This document shows positions 45,014 to 57,500 of a stretch of DNA of 64,000 nucleotides, piece by piece. The first letter of the stretch is position 1. Each line of letters opens with the position of its first letter. Origin of the DNA: Trema orientale (Eukaryota > Streptophyta > Magnoliopsida > Rosales > Cannabaceae). A program made the translations under genes and the position numbers. Under the pieces are notes generated by a model, which worked only from the letters and a program-made list of their open reading frames with translations, had not been told where the DNA came from and did not search any database. The DNA is taken from NCBI GenBank assembly GCA_002914845.1, contig JXTC01000107.1, positions 186,001-250,000 on the forward strand. Direction: 5' to 3'.

Positions 45014-47105
45014 CCAATTAATTTGTACAGGTCTGTACGTTCCTCATCACTAAATATAGATCAAAGGTACGTAGTAGTATACTATACCCTAAATATTAAT
45101 ATTTTGTGATGCCAGGATCCGTCGTCGCATTCTTCTTTATCTCATATCTTTATTTTTCCGTTAAAGTTGACATTCTTTTCCCACCTCTCTTGCCAGTACA
45201 TCCACTAACAGGAGCTTTCCCTCTCCGATCTCTCTCTTTCCCTCTAAGAGGGATACTGAACTTATCCTTATCTTTCCAGATCTCTCTTTCATATTGTAGT
45301 AAGTACGTACCTTGATCTCTTTATAATAATGTCCAATCTGTCTTTCTCATTTCATGACGCTCTCTTCACAATTATTATTAATCCCATAATTGATCAACAT
45401 AAAATTATGTATTCACTATGATCATACTCCTAACATGGAGTTAATTTAATATAAATACACACACTAAGGGGTACTTACAATGCACTATAGCCACATAGAC
45501 TAATGAGAATGCGTAACCACGTACAAATTTAATTATATGATAGACTCTAGCTAGTACTTCTTTTATCAGCGTGTGTTATACTTACCATTAATAATATAGA
45601 ATGAACGAGTGACAATTCTTAGTATACTACTAGATATATATACTTATTATAAAGAAGATATATGAACGTTTATATATATATATATATGATTATAGTAGCT
45701 GCATGCAGATACGAGATGGATTAATGTTAGACAGCTCCGGCTATATACTATGGATTTTATAACTACTGATCTAATTAGAAGTTATTATATTTTCTGGCTA
45801 ACAGAAAGGCGCTATAATTAAACGTCTCCTATGTAGTACTGGCGCTGGCGCTGTGATCATATTTCATTAATTCTTTAAATTCTCTCTGATTTCTCTAAGT
45901 ACGTAGGTTTCAGGTGTGGTATTAATTTATAAATAAGTTGTTAGTCATATGTGATATATAGTTCCTATACTAATATGTTTTATGTTATAACTATTTTGCT
46001 AAAGGAAATAATATATATTACCGAATTATCCTGGGATTAAAGTCAATTTGTCCAAATATTCTGTATCAATTTGTGTTCGACCACTCATATTTTGACACAT
46101 CATTTAAAAAAAATTATGAAAATAGAGACAAAACAAACATTTGAAAAAAGTTAGGTTTTTCCTTATTTTAAAAATTCTAAATGATGTATCAAAGTTTAAG
46201 TAGGTGGACACAAATTTGGTGCATAATCTTTGGATGTGTGATCTTTATCCTTTAAAATAATGAACAATATTAGGAATTGTTGTGTTCCATACTTAATGCA
46301 ACACATACATCATATGAAATGTTAAACATATGATTATTAACATATTATGTAACAAGACATGCCGATCCTATATATAAGTATATATATATATAATATATGA
46401 AATCTTAGCAGATCGTGAAGATGAGATATATGCATGATTCGATGCCTTAATAAGTACGAGAGAGTCCTGTTACGTACGGTCGATGGATCTTGGAAATGAC
46501 CCTATGAAAAAATGGCCCTTGGCGTCCCAATTGAGCCGGTTTATGGGCACTGCTACCTTAAAAATTTGGTGTACTGACCTTTTTCTAGCTATCGGGTATG
46601 GTGGCCATACTGGAGACCCTGAAGATCACAATAAAAATAGTATATATGCATGTTATATAGATATATATTAAATTACCAATTAATATATTATACATATACT
46701 TTTGAAGCTTACGATCAAGTTACACGACCAAGATTCGAAATTTTGGTGATGAAAGGTCGAAAAGAACAAAAGAAAGTGAAGTGGCTTTTGATTTTGAGAT
46801 GGATATATTTTTCCTTTTCCAGAATGACATACATATATATATATATATGATGATAAATCTACAGCTTTCGAGAATATTTCATTAATTTATGGGCAAAAAA
46901 ATATTAGACTAAAGTTTGAATATTTGTCGTGCTGTCGAATACATGAGCATAGTATACCCCCCAAAAAAGGTAAATATAAAAGTACTCAATAGGATAATGT
47001 TGGGGACCTCATGGCATCTGTCTCTCTTTCCTGGTACGGTCACATTTTTCTTCGTATGCTCAAAAGTCGAAAGCGAAATATGCGGGACTTATTAGCTCAT
47101 ATAAC

Positions 47106-47157
47106 CAATAATAATAATAACAATAATAATATTAATAATAATAATAATAATAATAAA
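47106..47157. repeat. (AAT)n microsatellite, slightly interrupted
   Basis: About 17 ATA/AAT units with two interruptions. It makes a run of Asn codons in a spurious open frame. Confidence 0.9.
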
Positions 47158-47857
47158 ATAAAAAAGGTTAAAGAGAACTTAAAAATGATTACTTTTCTAG
47201 TAAGGAAAAAGTTCCTAGTAAAAGCATGATCGAATGTAATGTGTAGCTAAATATAGATGCTGGAACAAGTAATTAAAATTTCTATATTATTGCTTTTATT
47301 ATTTTTTATGCGTGTACGTATGGTTATATGTTTGTGTATATATATATATATGCAAATCTGTGGATGAATATATACGATACAATATGCATCAAATGGTTTT
47401 CTGAGTTGAAACCACGTGTTGTTTTATTATAGCTTAGTTGAGCGCAAATTTGGACTGTAGTTTTCTCTTTCACTCGTCTTTCTATTAATTTCACTTTCGT
47501 GGATTGGATGCGAATCAAAATTACAAAAAAGGAGGTCCCAATTGGATAAATCCAACTAGTTTCTCCAACTCAGAAGATGCCGCAAGATATAGATACGACA
47601 GAAAAAGAGTAATTATACCTCAATATGGTAAATTGGCCAAGTAAAAATTACTACTTTTGGATAGACGTACTTTAGTATTTTACGCGTATATGAGTCGAAA
47701 ATGGGTACGTAGTACGTGTACTTGAACCCCAAAACGACCCTTTAACATAAAAATAATATATTAACTTAAAACACGGAAAACAATATAGAAGCCAATTGGA
47801 AAAGATCAATAAGGCAAATTGAAAAAAAGAACACATAACTATATATACGTAAGAGGG

Positions 47858-47891
<34 letters not shown>

Positions 47892-48226
47892 TGGATAAAA
47901 TGTGTAATGTGAAGCCGTACGAAGGACACGTCTTATCTAATTTCCGTATGCAAAGAATCGTTTTTGTTCCAACTTTTAATTTCTTTTTAGAAATAGTGTG
48001 TAACGATAGATCGCTATCAAATAATAATGATATCAAAGTGTGATTTGGAAGCATTACAAAACACGTACACAAATATCTAATGGAACATTCTCATCCATCC
48101 ATCTTTCCTAATTCTCTATCAAACTTTTTCGATTTGATCTCTCTCTCTCTCTCTAGATCTCTCTCTCAGTAAATAATATAAGACAATATGCCAATCTACC
48201 ATACTAAATACCCCATCACAAAACCC

Positions 48227-48234
48227 TATATAAG
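48227..48234 (+). promoter_or_regulatory. TATA box of the GRXS2-like gene
   Basis: CCCTATATAAGCACC fits the plant TATA context very well. It lies about 260 bases before the ATG, and transcription should start near 48260. Confidence 0.65.
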
Positions 48235-48488
48235 CACCACCTTGGCAGTCTAAATTTCCACAACAAAAACTTAAAGTACTACATTTCCTACTAGCTTCTG
48301 CTACTGCTACTACTACTACTTTCCTAGCGACCAAACACACTCCTAGCCCTAGCTACTTCTTCACATTGGCATTGTAACATTTCGCCTCTAAAAGCGATTT
48401 TTCTTGTGCTTACACACACATATATATATATACTTCTTCTTGTGAAAGCTCACTCGATCGAAATTTGTGACTAATTTTCTTTGAGAAG

Positions 48489-48797
48489 ATGGACAGAGTG
48501 ACAAAGATGGCATCCGAGAAGCCTGTGGTGATCTTCAGCAGGAGCTCTTGCTGCATGTGCCACACCATTAAGACCCTCTTCTGTGACTTTGGTGTGAACC
48601 CTGCGGTTTACGAGCTGGATGAGATCCCGAGAGGGAGGGAGATCGAGCAAGCGCTGTCGATGCTCGGCTGCAGCCCCACTGTGCCGGTGGTGTTCATTGG
48701 TGGCGAGCTGGTGGGTGGAGCCAATGAGGTCATGAGCCTTCATCTCAAGAGGTCCTTAATCCCAATGCTCAAACGCGTTGGAGCTATATGGGTTTGA
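48489..48797 (+). CDS. CC-type glutaredoxin (ROXY class), GRXS2-like
   Basis: Intronless, 102 aa, with ATG at 48489 and TGA ending at 48797. The active site is [13 protein letters not shown] (Cys-Cys-Met-Cys), followed by [23 protein letters not shown], which forms the glutathione site, and a tail GAIWV. The tail departs from the ALWL consensus only by conservative changes (A-I-W-V). Its body is close to Arabidopsis GRXS2 (At5g18600) as recalled, and its place between the PBL27-like and kelch genes matches that locus. The likely role is modulating TGA transcription factors in nucleus and cytosol (family inference). It differs from the left-hand paralog in active site (CCMC against CCMS) and tail. 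Confidence 0.93.
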   Translation: MDRVTKMASEKPVVIFSRSSCCMCHTIKTLFCDFGVNPAVYELDEIPRGREIEQALSMLGCSPTVPVVFIGGELVGGANEVMSLHLKRSLIPMLKRVGAIWV

Positions 48798-50188
48798 GAA
48801 AATTACTAACTATATTGAGAATATATCTAATACTATAGAGACACTAATAATAAAATGTGACGTTTTTTGTTACTAGTCTTATAAGATTAGAGTAAGAGAT
48901 ATGTCGGATAAAAATAGCCTATATAGAGCTTGTAAAAGTTTTTAATTATAAGCGGCCTAGATTAGCTACTTTTTCCTTTTTTGAAGAAAGTAGCTAATAT
49001 GCTAGCTTATATATATAATATGCTACCTGGTGTGTACTCTAGCTTTTTTGTAACACCTATATTAGTGTGTTTTTGTTTTTTGGGTATGTATAATAAACTA
49101 AGTTAATTGCATTTTCCTCTTAATTAACTAGTTATATATATATATGCTTTTTATCTACTTTCCTGTACCACATATATAGTTATAAATGGTATTCTCCAAA
49201 ATGCGCACAATATATATATTTATATATGTTTATACATATATCTACGTACTTTCCATTTCGTCATCAATTAAAATGAAGCAAAATTTGAAGTGAATTGGTA
49301 GGGCTTGGAGAAATATTGCACAAAGTGATGAATCAATAATGCATGCATGGTATTTGGTTTTTCACATTGGCATGATCATGAAACTTTATTGTTATTGACG
49401 CCTACAAAGTTGATCTGCGCTCCAGATATGGGTCCTTGTAATTTGACCGGTATGGGCTAGATTTCTAGTCCTTTCTCAAAATAAACGAGCCATGAAATCA
49501 TTATTGTGATTTGAATATTGACCGAAAAGAGGGAGGGGGGGGGGGGGGATATGTGTTTGATACGTACAACTTGATCACTTTACTAATAACGTCATTGGAG
49601 CGTTTTCATGCACCATTTTGAGAAATTTCCCATCAAGTTATCCATTCTTGATGTAGCACTACAAGTTGACACTTCTCTATGCTCATATCATAAAAGAATA
49701 TATCTTTTTTTATTAAAGAAAAGCCCTTTTTCTCTTTTGTCAAAACTGGTCTAGAGACCATTCATTGCCAATATTCTTGCAATGTTTGTTCACAAAAGTA
49801 TAATTTTCGTGAGTTTTCTTTAATTCATGGCATTTGAATTTTCGAAGTCTCACTTTTACTGAGGATGTACCACTATTCATGATTTTGAATTTTATTGTTT
49901 ATGAATATTGCTATAATTTATCTCCCGTATTCTTGGCTGATGGTTCTTATATTCTGATAGCTCGACTCCATTTCATGATTTATCTAGTCTTAAATATATA
50001 AGATGAAAAGAAAAAGAGGTTACAGGTAACATCATGAAGACATGGATTCTTGTTTAACTTTGGCCTTTCACTATTCAGCTAAATAAAACTGAAGTTCTTC
50101 TTCTTCTTCTTCTTCCTTTTTATTAAATGGTATCATGCATGCACTAATTGGTTTTACAAAGGCATGTGGGCTTTATTGAAATAGCTTT
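48798..50188. other. 3' region of the GRXS2-like gene and intergenic DNA
   Basis: The first few hundred bases are the likely 3' UTR. A run of 14 G lies at 49535-49548 and a (TTC)n run at about 50096-50115. No further gene seen. Confidence 0.5.
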
Positions 50189-50574
50189 GGGGCTTATAGA
50201 AATATGACCAAATTTTGGGCCCAATTTAAGTAAATATTCATTTGTCAAGTGTTATAGCAAAATGTCCGGTATATATGTTTATAAACCAAGTGAAAAATTT
50301 TATATACCAAATACAAAAAATTATATACTCAGTACATTTCAGTACAGTAACTAAAATTGGTAGATAAACATATCTACCAAGTGTAAAAATATATATACCT
50401 GGACATTTAGCTATAAAATTTAAAAAATAGACATCTACTTAATCAAATTTAAAATATTGGTCATCCACCTAAATTTCTCATGAGTTTTTACTACCCAAGA
50501 GTGGGCCGGGGTCATGTATGGATCATTTTAATTTGGACTCCAAAATAATGAGTATTTATAAGAAAGGTTTTCTA

Positions 50575-50935
50575 ACACTTATACCTACAAAAACTGAAAA
50601 AAATTACAAAATTACGAAAGTCAGGTTTTTTTCTAATTTTCATACGGTTTTTATTAGGAAAATGTCACTTTTAAAAAAATATTTAGAAAAGTACCATTTT
50701 TAAAATAGTTACTGGTTACCAGTTTCTAGAAACTGGTTACTGGTTACCAGTTATATACCAGTCATAAATATCTTTGGTTACTAGTTACCAGTTTCTAAAA
50801 ACTGATTACTAGAAACTAGTTACTATTTTAAAAAATAGTATTTTTCTAAATCTTTTCTGGAAAATAGTATTTTTTTAATAAAAACCGTACCGCACCTAGA
50901 AAAACAAAACAACCATATTTTTCAATTTTTTTTTT
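50575..50935. repeat. Palindromic MITE, GTTACCAG family, copy 2
   Basis: Same structure as 4424-4735: arms with ATTACGAAAGT and ATACGGTTTTTATTAGGAAAA, and a centre of alternating ACTGGTTACCAGTTTCTAGA words that can fold back. Ends are approximate. Confidence 0.55.
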
Positions 50936-50964
50936 TGAAATACTGTATATTGTCTAATTTCCCC

Positions 50965-51240
50965 CATAAGAAATGGTCCTTTTTTCAGATCAATTTAAAA
51001 AATGCCCATTTTTTACATCTATTTAATAAATGATCGTTTTATAATTTTATTTTGATAAATAACTATTTTTTCGTAAATCAATATTTACAATGTAAATCAA
51101 TTTTTGAAAAAGTAAATTAATTTTTGAAAAAATAAATCAATATATTTTGATATACTAAATATGAAAAACGATCATTTTTTTAAATAATTTTCAAATTTTG
51201 GTCATTTTTTAACAGTATTTGAGCGGTCATTTTGCAAACT
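50965..51240. repeat. AAATGGCC-type AT-rich repeat module, copy 2 (inverted)
   Basis: Reverse complement matches 4868-5112, including the shared core TCAAAATATATTGATTTATT. Non-coding. Confidence 0.5.
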
Positions 51241-52085
51241 ATGATCCAAGATTCAGCCATTTGGCTAAAAAAATCCCATAATAATCTCTTATTAGGCTTC
51301 TCCCAGGCCACATCAGATAAATTTACATCTAGTACCTGTTTTTGTGCTCAATATTTCACAAATAAATATTTCTATTTTATTTCAAAATACCAATTTTTAA
51401 GTACACAACATGTATAAAATATATATGGATGTATGATAGACGTCTACAATATAAAGTTTTACTATGATTTACATTTACATAAAGTTTTACCATGATTTAC
51501 ATTTACAGTGTAAAATTTATATATATAGAAAATATTTTGAAATGTATATTAATTTTTAGGTATAATATATTTTCATAAAATGATACCATGTTACACATTT
51601 TATGCATAAAATACGTAGAGTATATATTTCTCCAATAATGGGTAAAAAATGAGTATTTATGAAATAAAAATAAAAAACATAAAATTTATGAAAATATGCT
51701 TAAGAAAACAAATATATTTGTACTTTTCCTCAGCATCTCTGTGAATTAGAGTAGTAGACCCAACTAAGTACTCATAATTTTATAGAGAAATTTAGGTGGA
51801 TGACCAAAATTTTAAATTTGATTAAGTAGATGTCCACTTTTAAAATTTTATAGCTAAATGTCCAGGTATATATATTTTTACACTTGGTAGATACACATAT
51901 CTACCTGTGTCTACCAATTTTAGTTACTATTCTGAAATGCACTGGGTATATAATTTTTTATACTTGGTATATAAAATTTTACACTTGGTATATATGCATA
52001 TATACCGGACATTTTGCTATAACTTTTGACAAAGGGACATTTACTGAAATTAAGCTCAAAATTCGGTCATATTTCTATAAGCCCC

Positions 52086-54364
52086 TAATTTATAAACTTC
52101 ATTTTCTTGTTCTAATGGGTGCCGGCAATTCCGTTTTTCAAAATTATATGTGTGTTTGTCTGTTGTTGACCCAAGTGACCAGAATTAATTCCAAGTGAGA
52201 AGTTTAGCTGCTAAAAAAATGGTGGTTCAAAAAGTATAAAAAATTATTGTTAATTGTTAATTTTGATTTATATATATTTTTTAAAACTGATATTTGGCTA
52301 CATGACCCCATTTTAATAGGAAGTGAGGACCAACATTATAGAGATTAGGCCCAAGAATTTTTTTTTTATAAATAACAACACCATATTACATATATGTCTT
52401 ATTTGTCTTTTGCTTTTTTTTTTTGACAATATTTGTCTTTTGTACTTAGGTGGGTGAAATATTAAGAAATTAAAAAATGTTGTATGTATTTTATTTTTTA
52501 AAATCCTGAATGAGAATCGCACGTGAGTTTCGGTGTATGATTAGCATTTTTCATCAACGGTTAAAATTAGACAAACTTGAACGAGTATATATATATATAT
52601 ATTATATATATTTAAAAATAGATATTATATTTTCCATTCTGTCAAAATCAACAACGTAAATCCAGGTTGCTTCATTTCATAGAAATATTAAAAAAATTTA
52701 TGAAACCAAAGCAAACCAAATTATTTAACATTGAGAGCATGGTACTTTTACCATATATATAAAATTAAAGAAAAGTACAAATTTAGATGACAAGTCGTTT
52801 TAATAAGACCGTGAAGCAGGGTCACACAGGAATCTGTCTCCGTCCTCTCACATATTGACACGTGGGAATAGAGAGAGAAGGCGGGGTTTGGATCTCCTGC
52901 ATCAGCTTTACAACCCCAATTCCCAAGGCACCTGTTTCAGCTGGACCCCACTTGGCCACACGCAATAAATGCCTCCTTTTGCCTCGACTACCTATACACC
53001 ATAATACCCATCTCTCTCTCAGTCTCTCTCTATTTGTCTCACTCTCTACACGGTCACTTCAACAGTTCAATTTTCCATGTGGGGGTTGGGCTCACGTTAA
53101 CCCCCGGCGCATTTTAGCGGTTAGACGCCATAATCCCGGGCGCATTTTAGACTCGATGGTCCGGTCTCCGGGCACCCAAATTTGGTCAATTTCATTTTTT
53201 GTAATAAAAATGCTTCAATTTAGTACTGTAATGCTTCACATTCAATTGAGAAAAAAATACAAAAATTTACTATAATTATAAACATACTATATTTAAATGT
53301 ACAACCATTCCCCTAATCCCATAGGTAAGGGCGATACGGAAATTTACTAGTTTATTTTCTTTTTTTTTAAATAAAAAATTATTGTAAGTTATAATACCAG
53401 TTTATCATTAAAAAGTTGTCTTATTATGATGGGCGCGTCTACAGTAGGGGCGCCCTTACGTAGGGTCCTGTCTATTCACCGTTGGATGGGAATGTGTATA
53501 TAAATAAATTCTCCACAGATTCCCGTTATTCCCCACAGATTCCCATCCAACGATAATTAAAACATGACCCTACGTAGGGACGTCCTTACCGTAGCCATCC
53601 CCTATTATGATAACCTAATATAAGATGAGAATTTCAAAAGAAGAATCTAGCAAATCAGAGCATCCTTATTACTTCTTATAGAAGTAAGAAGTAATTATAT
53701 GAATGTTTTTATGATTTTAATTCGCTTTCCTGTCAACAACTGATTTAGATTACATATGATTACATAGTAATGTAGAAATTCAAAACTATTTTCTATTTCA
53801 TTTTTTTTTTTCAAAAACAGTCATAAAAATAGTTGAATTTTGTGTCACCCACTTTTACCGAATAATTTGCTTCCCAAAATTACTCTTTAAGATAGTGGAC
53901 TATAATCTCGTTAAAAACAACTTTATTACCATATAAGTTGAAACATATGCAACTGAAATTAGTAAAAGTCCCAAATTGCCCCCCAATTCTCCTTAAACCT
54001 CTACATCAACTATAACTAGCTTAAAAACAAATTTTAGTAAACTAACACTACCATGACTGAAATAATCACATCACAAATGAGTGGAGCCGTAGCCAAATCT
54101 CGAAGTTGCCCCAAATATCTTTGTAAAATCTCAAAACACACCAACCATATCTTACGATACGGTATAAAACGACAACGTTTTGCTAACGTACGCACCTCTC
54201 TCTCTCTTCTTTTCTGGCTCTTAATTTCCAGCTCAGTTTTTTCTCAGAGTAGAGAGAGAGAGAGAGTGAGCTCAAAGAATCGTACCTTTCTCTCATCTGG
54301 ACAGACTGGTCTCTTTCTCGTTTTCTTGCTTGACTTTCTCGCGAACCAAACAACGCAGAAAAAG
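52086..54364. other. Intergenic DNA and 5' leader of the kelch gene
   Basis: Apart from the MITE at 53431-53602, no element or gene is bounded. The 137-aa frame at 52862-53275 and the 170-aa frame at 54053-54565 are CT-rich translations with no recognisable protein. The last roughly 180 bases (CT-rich, then GAGAGAGAGAG) look like the kelch gene leader. Confidence 0.5.
53431..53602. mobile_element. 172-bp Mutator-like MITE with 9-bp target duplication
   Basis: Terminal inverted repeats of about 37 bp: the left starts GGGCGCGTCTACAGTAGGGG, the complement of the right starts GGGGATGGCTACGGTAAGGA, and both end TACGTAGGGTC. A second inner pair is CCGTTGGATGGGAAT / ATTCCCATCCAACG-like. Flanks are TATTATGAT at 53422-53430 and 53603-53611. 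Non-coding. Confidence 0.75.
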
Positions 54365-54520
54365 GTGAATGCTTCGTCTTCTACTCGCTCTCGGAAACGT
54401 CATGCCTTGTTATGTGGTCCTCTTCTTCTTCTTCTTCTTCTTCTTCTTTTAGACTTTTTAGGGCTTTTTTTTTTTTTTTTTCCTGATGATAATGCAGCTT
54501 TCTTTCACGAAAATTTGCAG
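54365..54520 (+). other. Probable 5' UTR intron of the kelch gene
   Basis: Donor AAAG/GTGAAT and acceptor AAATTTGCAG/GG with a long pyrimidine tract between them. Splicing would remove an upstream ATG at 54369 and its short reading frame from the leader. A six-codon upstream frame near 54550 would remain. Confidence 0.5.
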
Positions 54521-54590
54521 GGTTTTCTTCTGAGCTTGTTGCTGTGTTCATGGTTTTTTGTGTGATATAAAAAAAGCTTTTTCTTTCACA

Positions 54591-57500
54591 ATGTTCGGTT
54601 TTTCTCGAAGACGCAGGAAGCTTGGACGGTGAGACTCTTTCTTATTATTATTGTTTCTTTTCAATTTAATTCTGCAAGATGCGAAGAAAAACTTGACCCC
54701 TGTTTCTTTGGGTACTGATATATAATGAGTTTAATAATGTGTTTGGGACTTAGATTGAAGGTCCAACTGTCTGACTCTGCTTCTGGAACTAGAAGTCCCA
54801 TTAGGCAACAACCAAAACGAAATGGGAGTTCAAATGTAAGGTTTCTGAGCTTGTTTTGCATGTGGGTTTTGAATTTTGGATGGTGGGGTCTTTGAGTTTT
54901 AAGCTCATTTTGAGCTCTGCAGAGTGAGACTGCTGCCCCAGCTAGAGGTCACTCCGATGAGCTTGATGGGCAGTGTTCGTCTGCTGCTCCGGAGAGTGGG
55001 AGTTCTACAGTCGGCAACTCTGAAAATTGGAGGGTGTTGTCAATTTCTGGGGATAAACCCACTCCGCGCTTCAATGTAAGATATTGATTTTTTTAGATTG
55101 TGCATTCAATTTGTTGAAGTTTGTCTATTGTTTTTGGCCAAAAAAGCCTTAAGTTTTACGCCTCTTTCTAATAGCATGCAGCAGCTGTGATTGGGAACAA
55201 GATGATAGTGGTGGGTGGTGAATCTGGAAATGGATTGCTAGATGATGTTCAGGTAGGATAAGGTTTCTTTGTTGAATTACGTTCATAGGTGGAATAAGTA
55301 GGAAGTAATCCTTTGCGTTTGTCGATAGTATTTAAGAGCTCTATTCGTGTTTCATAGTGTAACAAAATGTTATTTTGATCAATATTTCTTTTCAACTCCA
55401 TTGTCAGGTGCTTAATTTTGATAGGTTTACCTGGACAACGGCTTCTTCGAAACTTTACTTGTCACCGAGGAGTCTGCCATTGAAAATCCCTTCATGCAAG
55501 GGCCATTGTATGGTACAACTCAATGTTTTATAACCATCTAGCATAATTGTAATCATTTCATTTTTTGGTGTATGTTTGGGTTTTCTTGTTTCTCCTACGA
55601 TTTAAGACTTGATATTTGCTTGCTGGAATGACTGATGTAGTATGCTGTGATCAGCTTTGGTTGATCTGGCTTTAAGCATGATGAAAACTATGGCTATAGT
55701 TTTCACTTACAGTGAAAAAGAAATCTGTTTAAAGTATAGCAAGAAAAAAACCGTGAATCAGTGGGGGCGGAAAAAAAAAAAGAAATGAAGAAGAAGAAAT
55801 TAATGAAATCTTGAAATTTGATTATGATATATCAATCATCAAGTGTCGAAAGAACAATTGCATTTGGAGAAGATGAGAAAGAGAAACAAATGAAGTACAG
55901 TGTTTCCTAAGAAAGTTTCTTTCTGGAGTAGAAAATAAAGTAGCAGACTGTAAGTTGTATATAGTTTGAGAATGACAGAAAGATGTTGCAATGCCCTTGC
56001 TTTGGAGGTTCATGTACCACTTTTTTTTTTCCTGAATCAATCATAACTTTATCTATGTGAGCTTTGGAATCGGTTGGATGTCTGAATTATTAGCCGTAAA
56101 AAGTGTCGAATTGTTGACTGAAAAATCTCATGTTGTCTTAGATTTCATGGGGAAAAAAGGCACTCCTTATTGGGGGAAAAACCGAACCATGGAGTGAGAA
56201 AATAACAGGTTAAATAGTCCATATGTCTCTTAAGTTCATGTAATCACCAATATTCTTTTACACGTGATTTGGATTATTCGTTACATTTTTCTTTCTTGCT
56301 TTCCTCAGTGTGGGCATTTGACACAGAGACAGAGTGCTGGTCACTTGTGGAAGCAAAAGGAGACATACCGGTAAGCTTTTTGTCTGGAAGATAGTGCAAC
56401 TATATCTGGATTAAAACAACCAAAGATACATTACAGATAAATCAATCTGTATGTTTCCAAGGAGCTCTAAGTTTTGAGAACTTATTTGACGGACAACTTT
56501 ACTATACCCTTCACATTAGGCATATCATCAACATCCATTATATCATGAACTTTCATATTTTACCAAAAGCTTCGGAAAACTCTTGTTTCTCTGGTACTCC
56601 AAAATCTCTATGAACCTTTATATTTGGTATGAAACTTGTTAAACAATTATAGATTCTATAATATATGATTTATTTGAGCATTATAATATAGAAATAAGAA
56701 GTCCTATTCACAGATTTTATTAACTGCAGGTTGCTCGCTGTGGTCATTCTGTAGTTAGGGCAAGCTCTGTTTTGATCCTATTTGGTGGTGAAGATGCTAA
56801 GAGGAGGAAACTAAATGATCTGCATATGTTTGATCTTAAATCTTTGACGTGGCTTCCTCTGCATTGCACGTGAGTGGACTCTGGTGTTCTCTGAAATTTA
56901 TCGATACATTCTGTTCTGTTTACGTATGGGATGACTTTGGATTGGTGTTTTTTCGTTGCAAACTAACTCTTGATCCTCTAGCTCTTAAACTTTCTTTCTA
57001 TTTCTAATATATTAATTTACTTGCAGTGGAACTGGACCTTCTCCTAGATCCAACCACACGGCAGCTCTTTATGATGATAAAACACTCTATATTTTTGGAG
57101 GGGCATCAAAGTCAAGGACCTTAAATGATTTGTATTCACTCGATTTTGAATCTGTGTGTAATTTCCTTCTCAATCTAATTACGTTTATATGGCCAACTAT
57201 TTTATCTTTTCATAGATGCAAATGTAAATTTAACTATGACATGACATCTAATAGAAAGATATTTCCTCAGATGATCTGGTCTAGAATTAAGGTACGAGGT
57301 TTCCATCCATCACCTAGAGCTGGTAGCTGTGGAGTTCTATGTGGAACAAAATGGTATATTGTAGGGGGTGGAAGCAAAAAAAAACGTATGCCTCCTATAA
57401 ATTCTTAACCTAACGTGGATTTGTTCACTTATTTGTCTATGTATTCAAAATCTATTGTGCTTTTATCTATATTTATTCTTGCTTATTGTTTTTCATAATT

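Larger units (their letters stand above)
44324..48226. other. Upstream intergenic DNA between the glutaredoxins, right part
   Basis: No gene recognised. It holds many TA microsatellites, a (GA)n run at 44977-45013, an (AAT)n run at 47106-47157 and CT-rich DNA at 45210-45300. The ORFs at 45106-45315, 46483-46671 and 47819-48072 are simple-sequence or unsupported. Confidence 0.55.
50189..52085. mobile_element. 1.9-kb element with about 300-bp terminal inverted repeats
   Basis: The left arm (50189-50480) starts GGGGCTTATAGAAATATGACC and contains ATAGCAAAATGTCCGGTATAT and GGTCATCCACCTAAATTTCTC. The right arm (51784-52085) is its imperfect inverted copy. The arms are a series of short units such as ACTTGGTATATAAAATTTTA. 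Inside lie a GTTACCAG palindrome (50575-50935) and an AAATGGCC module (50965-51240). No target duplication was found and no transposase frame is present. Likely a non-autonomous Mutator-like or foldback element. Confidence 0.6.

Noticed and set aside
52862-53275. 137-aa open frame
   Set aside because: Low-complexity Leu/Ser-rich translation of CT-rich DNA with no domain and no neighbouring exons.
54053-54565. 170-aa open frame upstream of the kelch gene
   Set aside because: It is a translation of CT-rich leader, (TTC)n and poly-T. It crosses a probable intron and matches no family.
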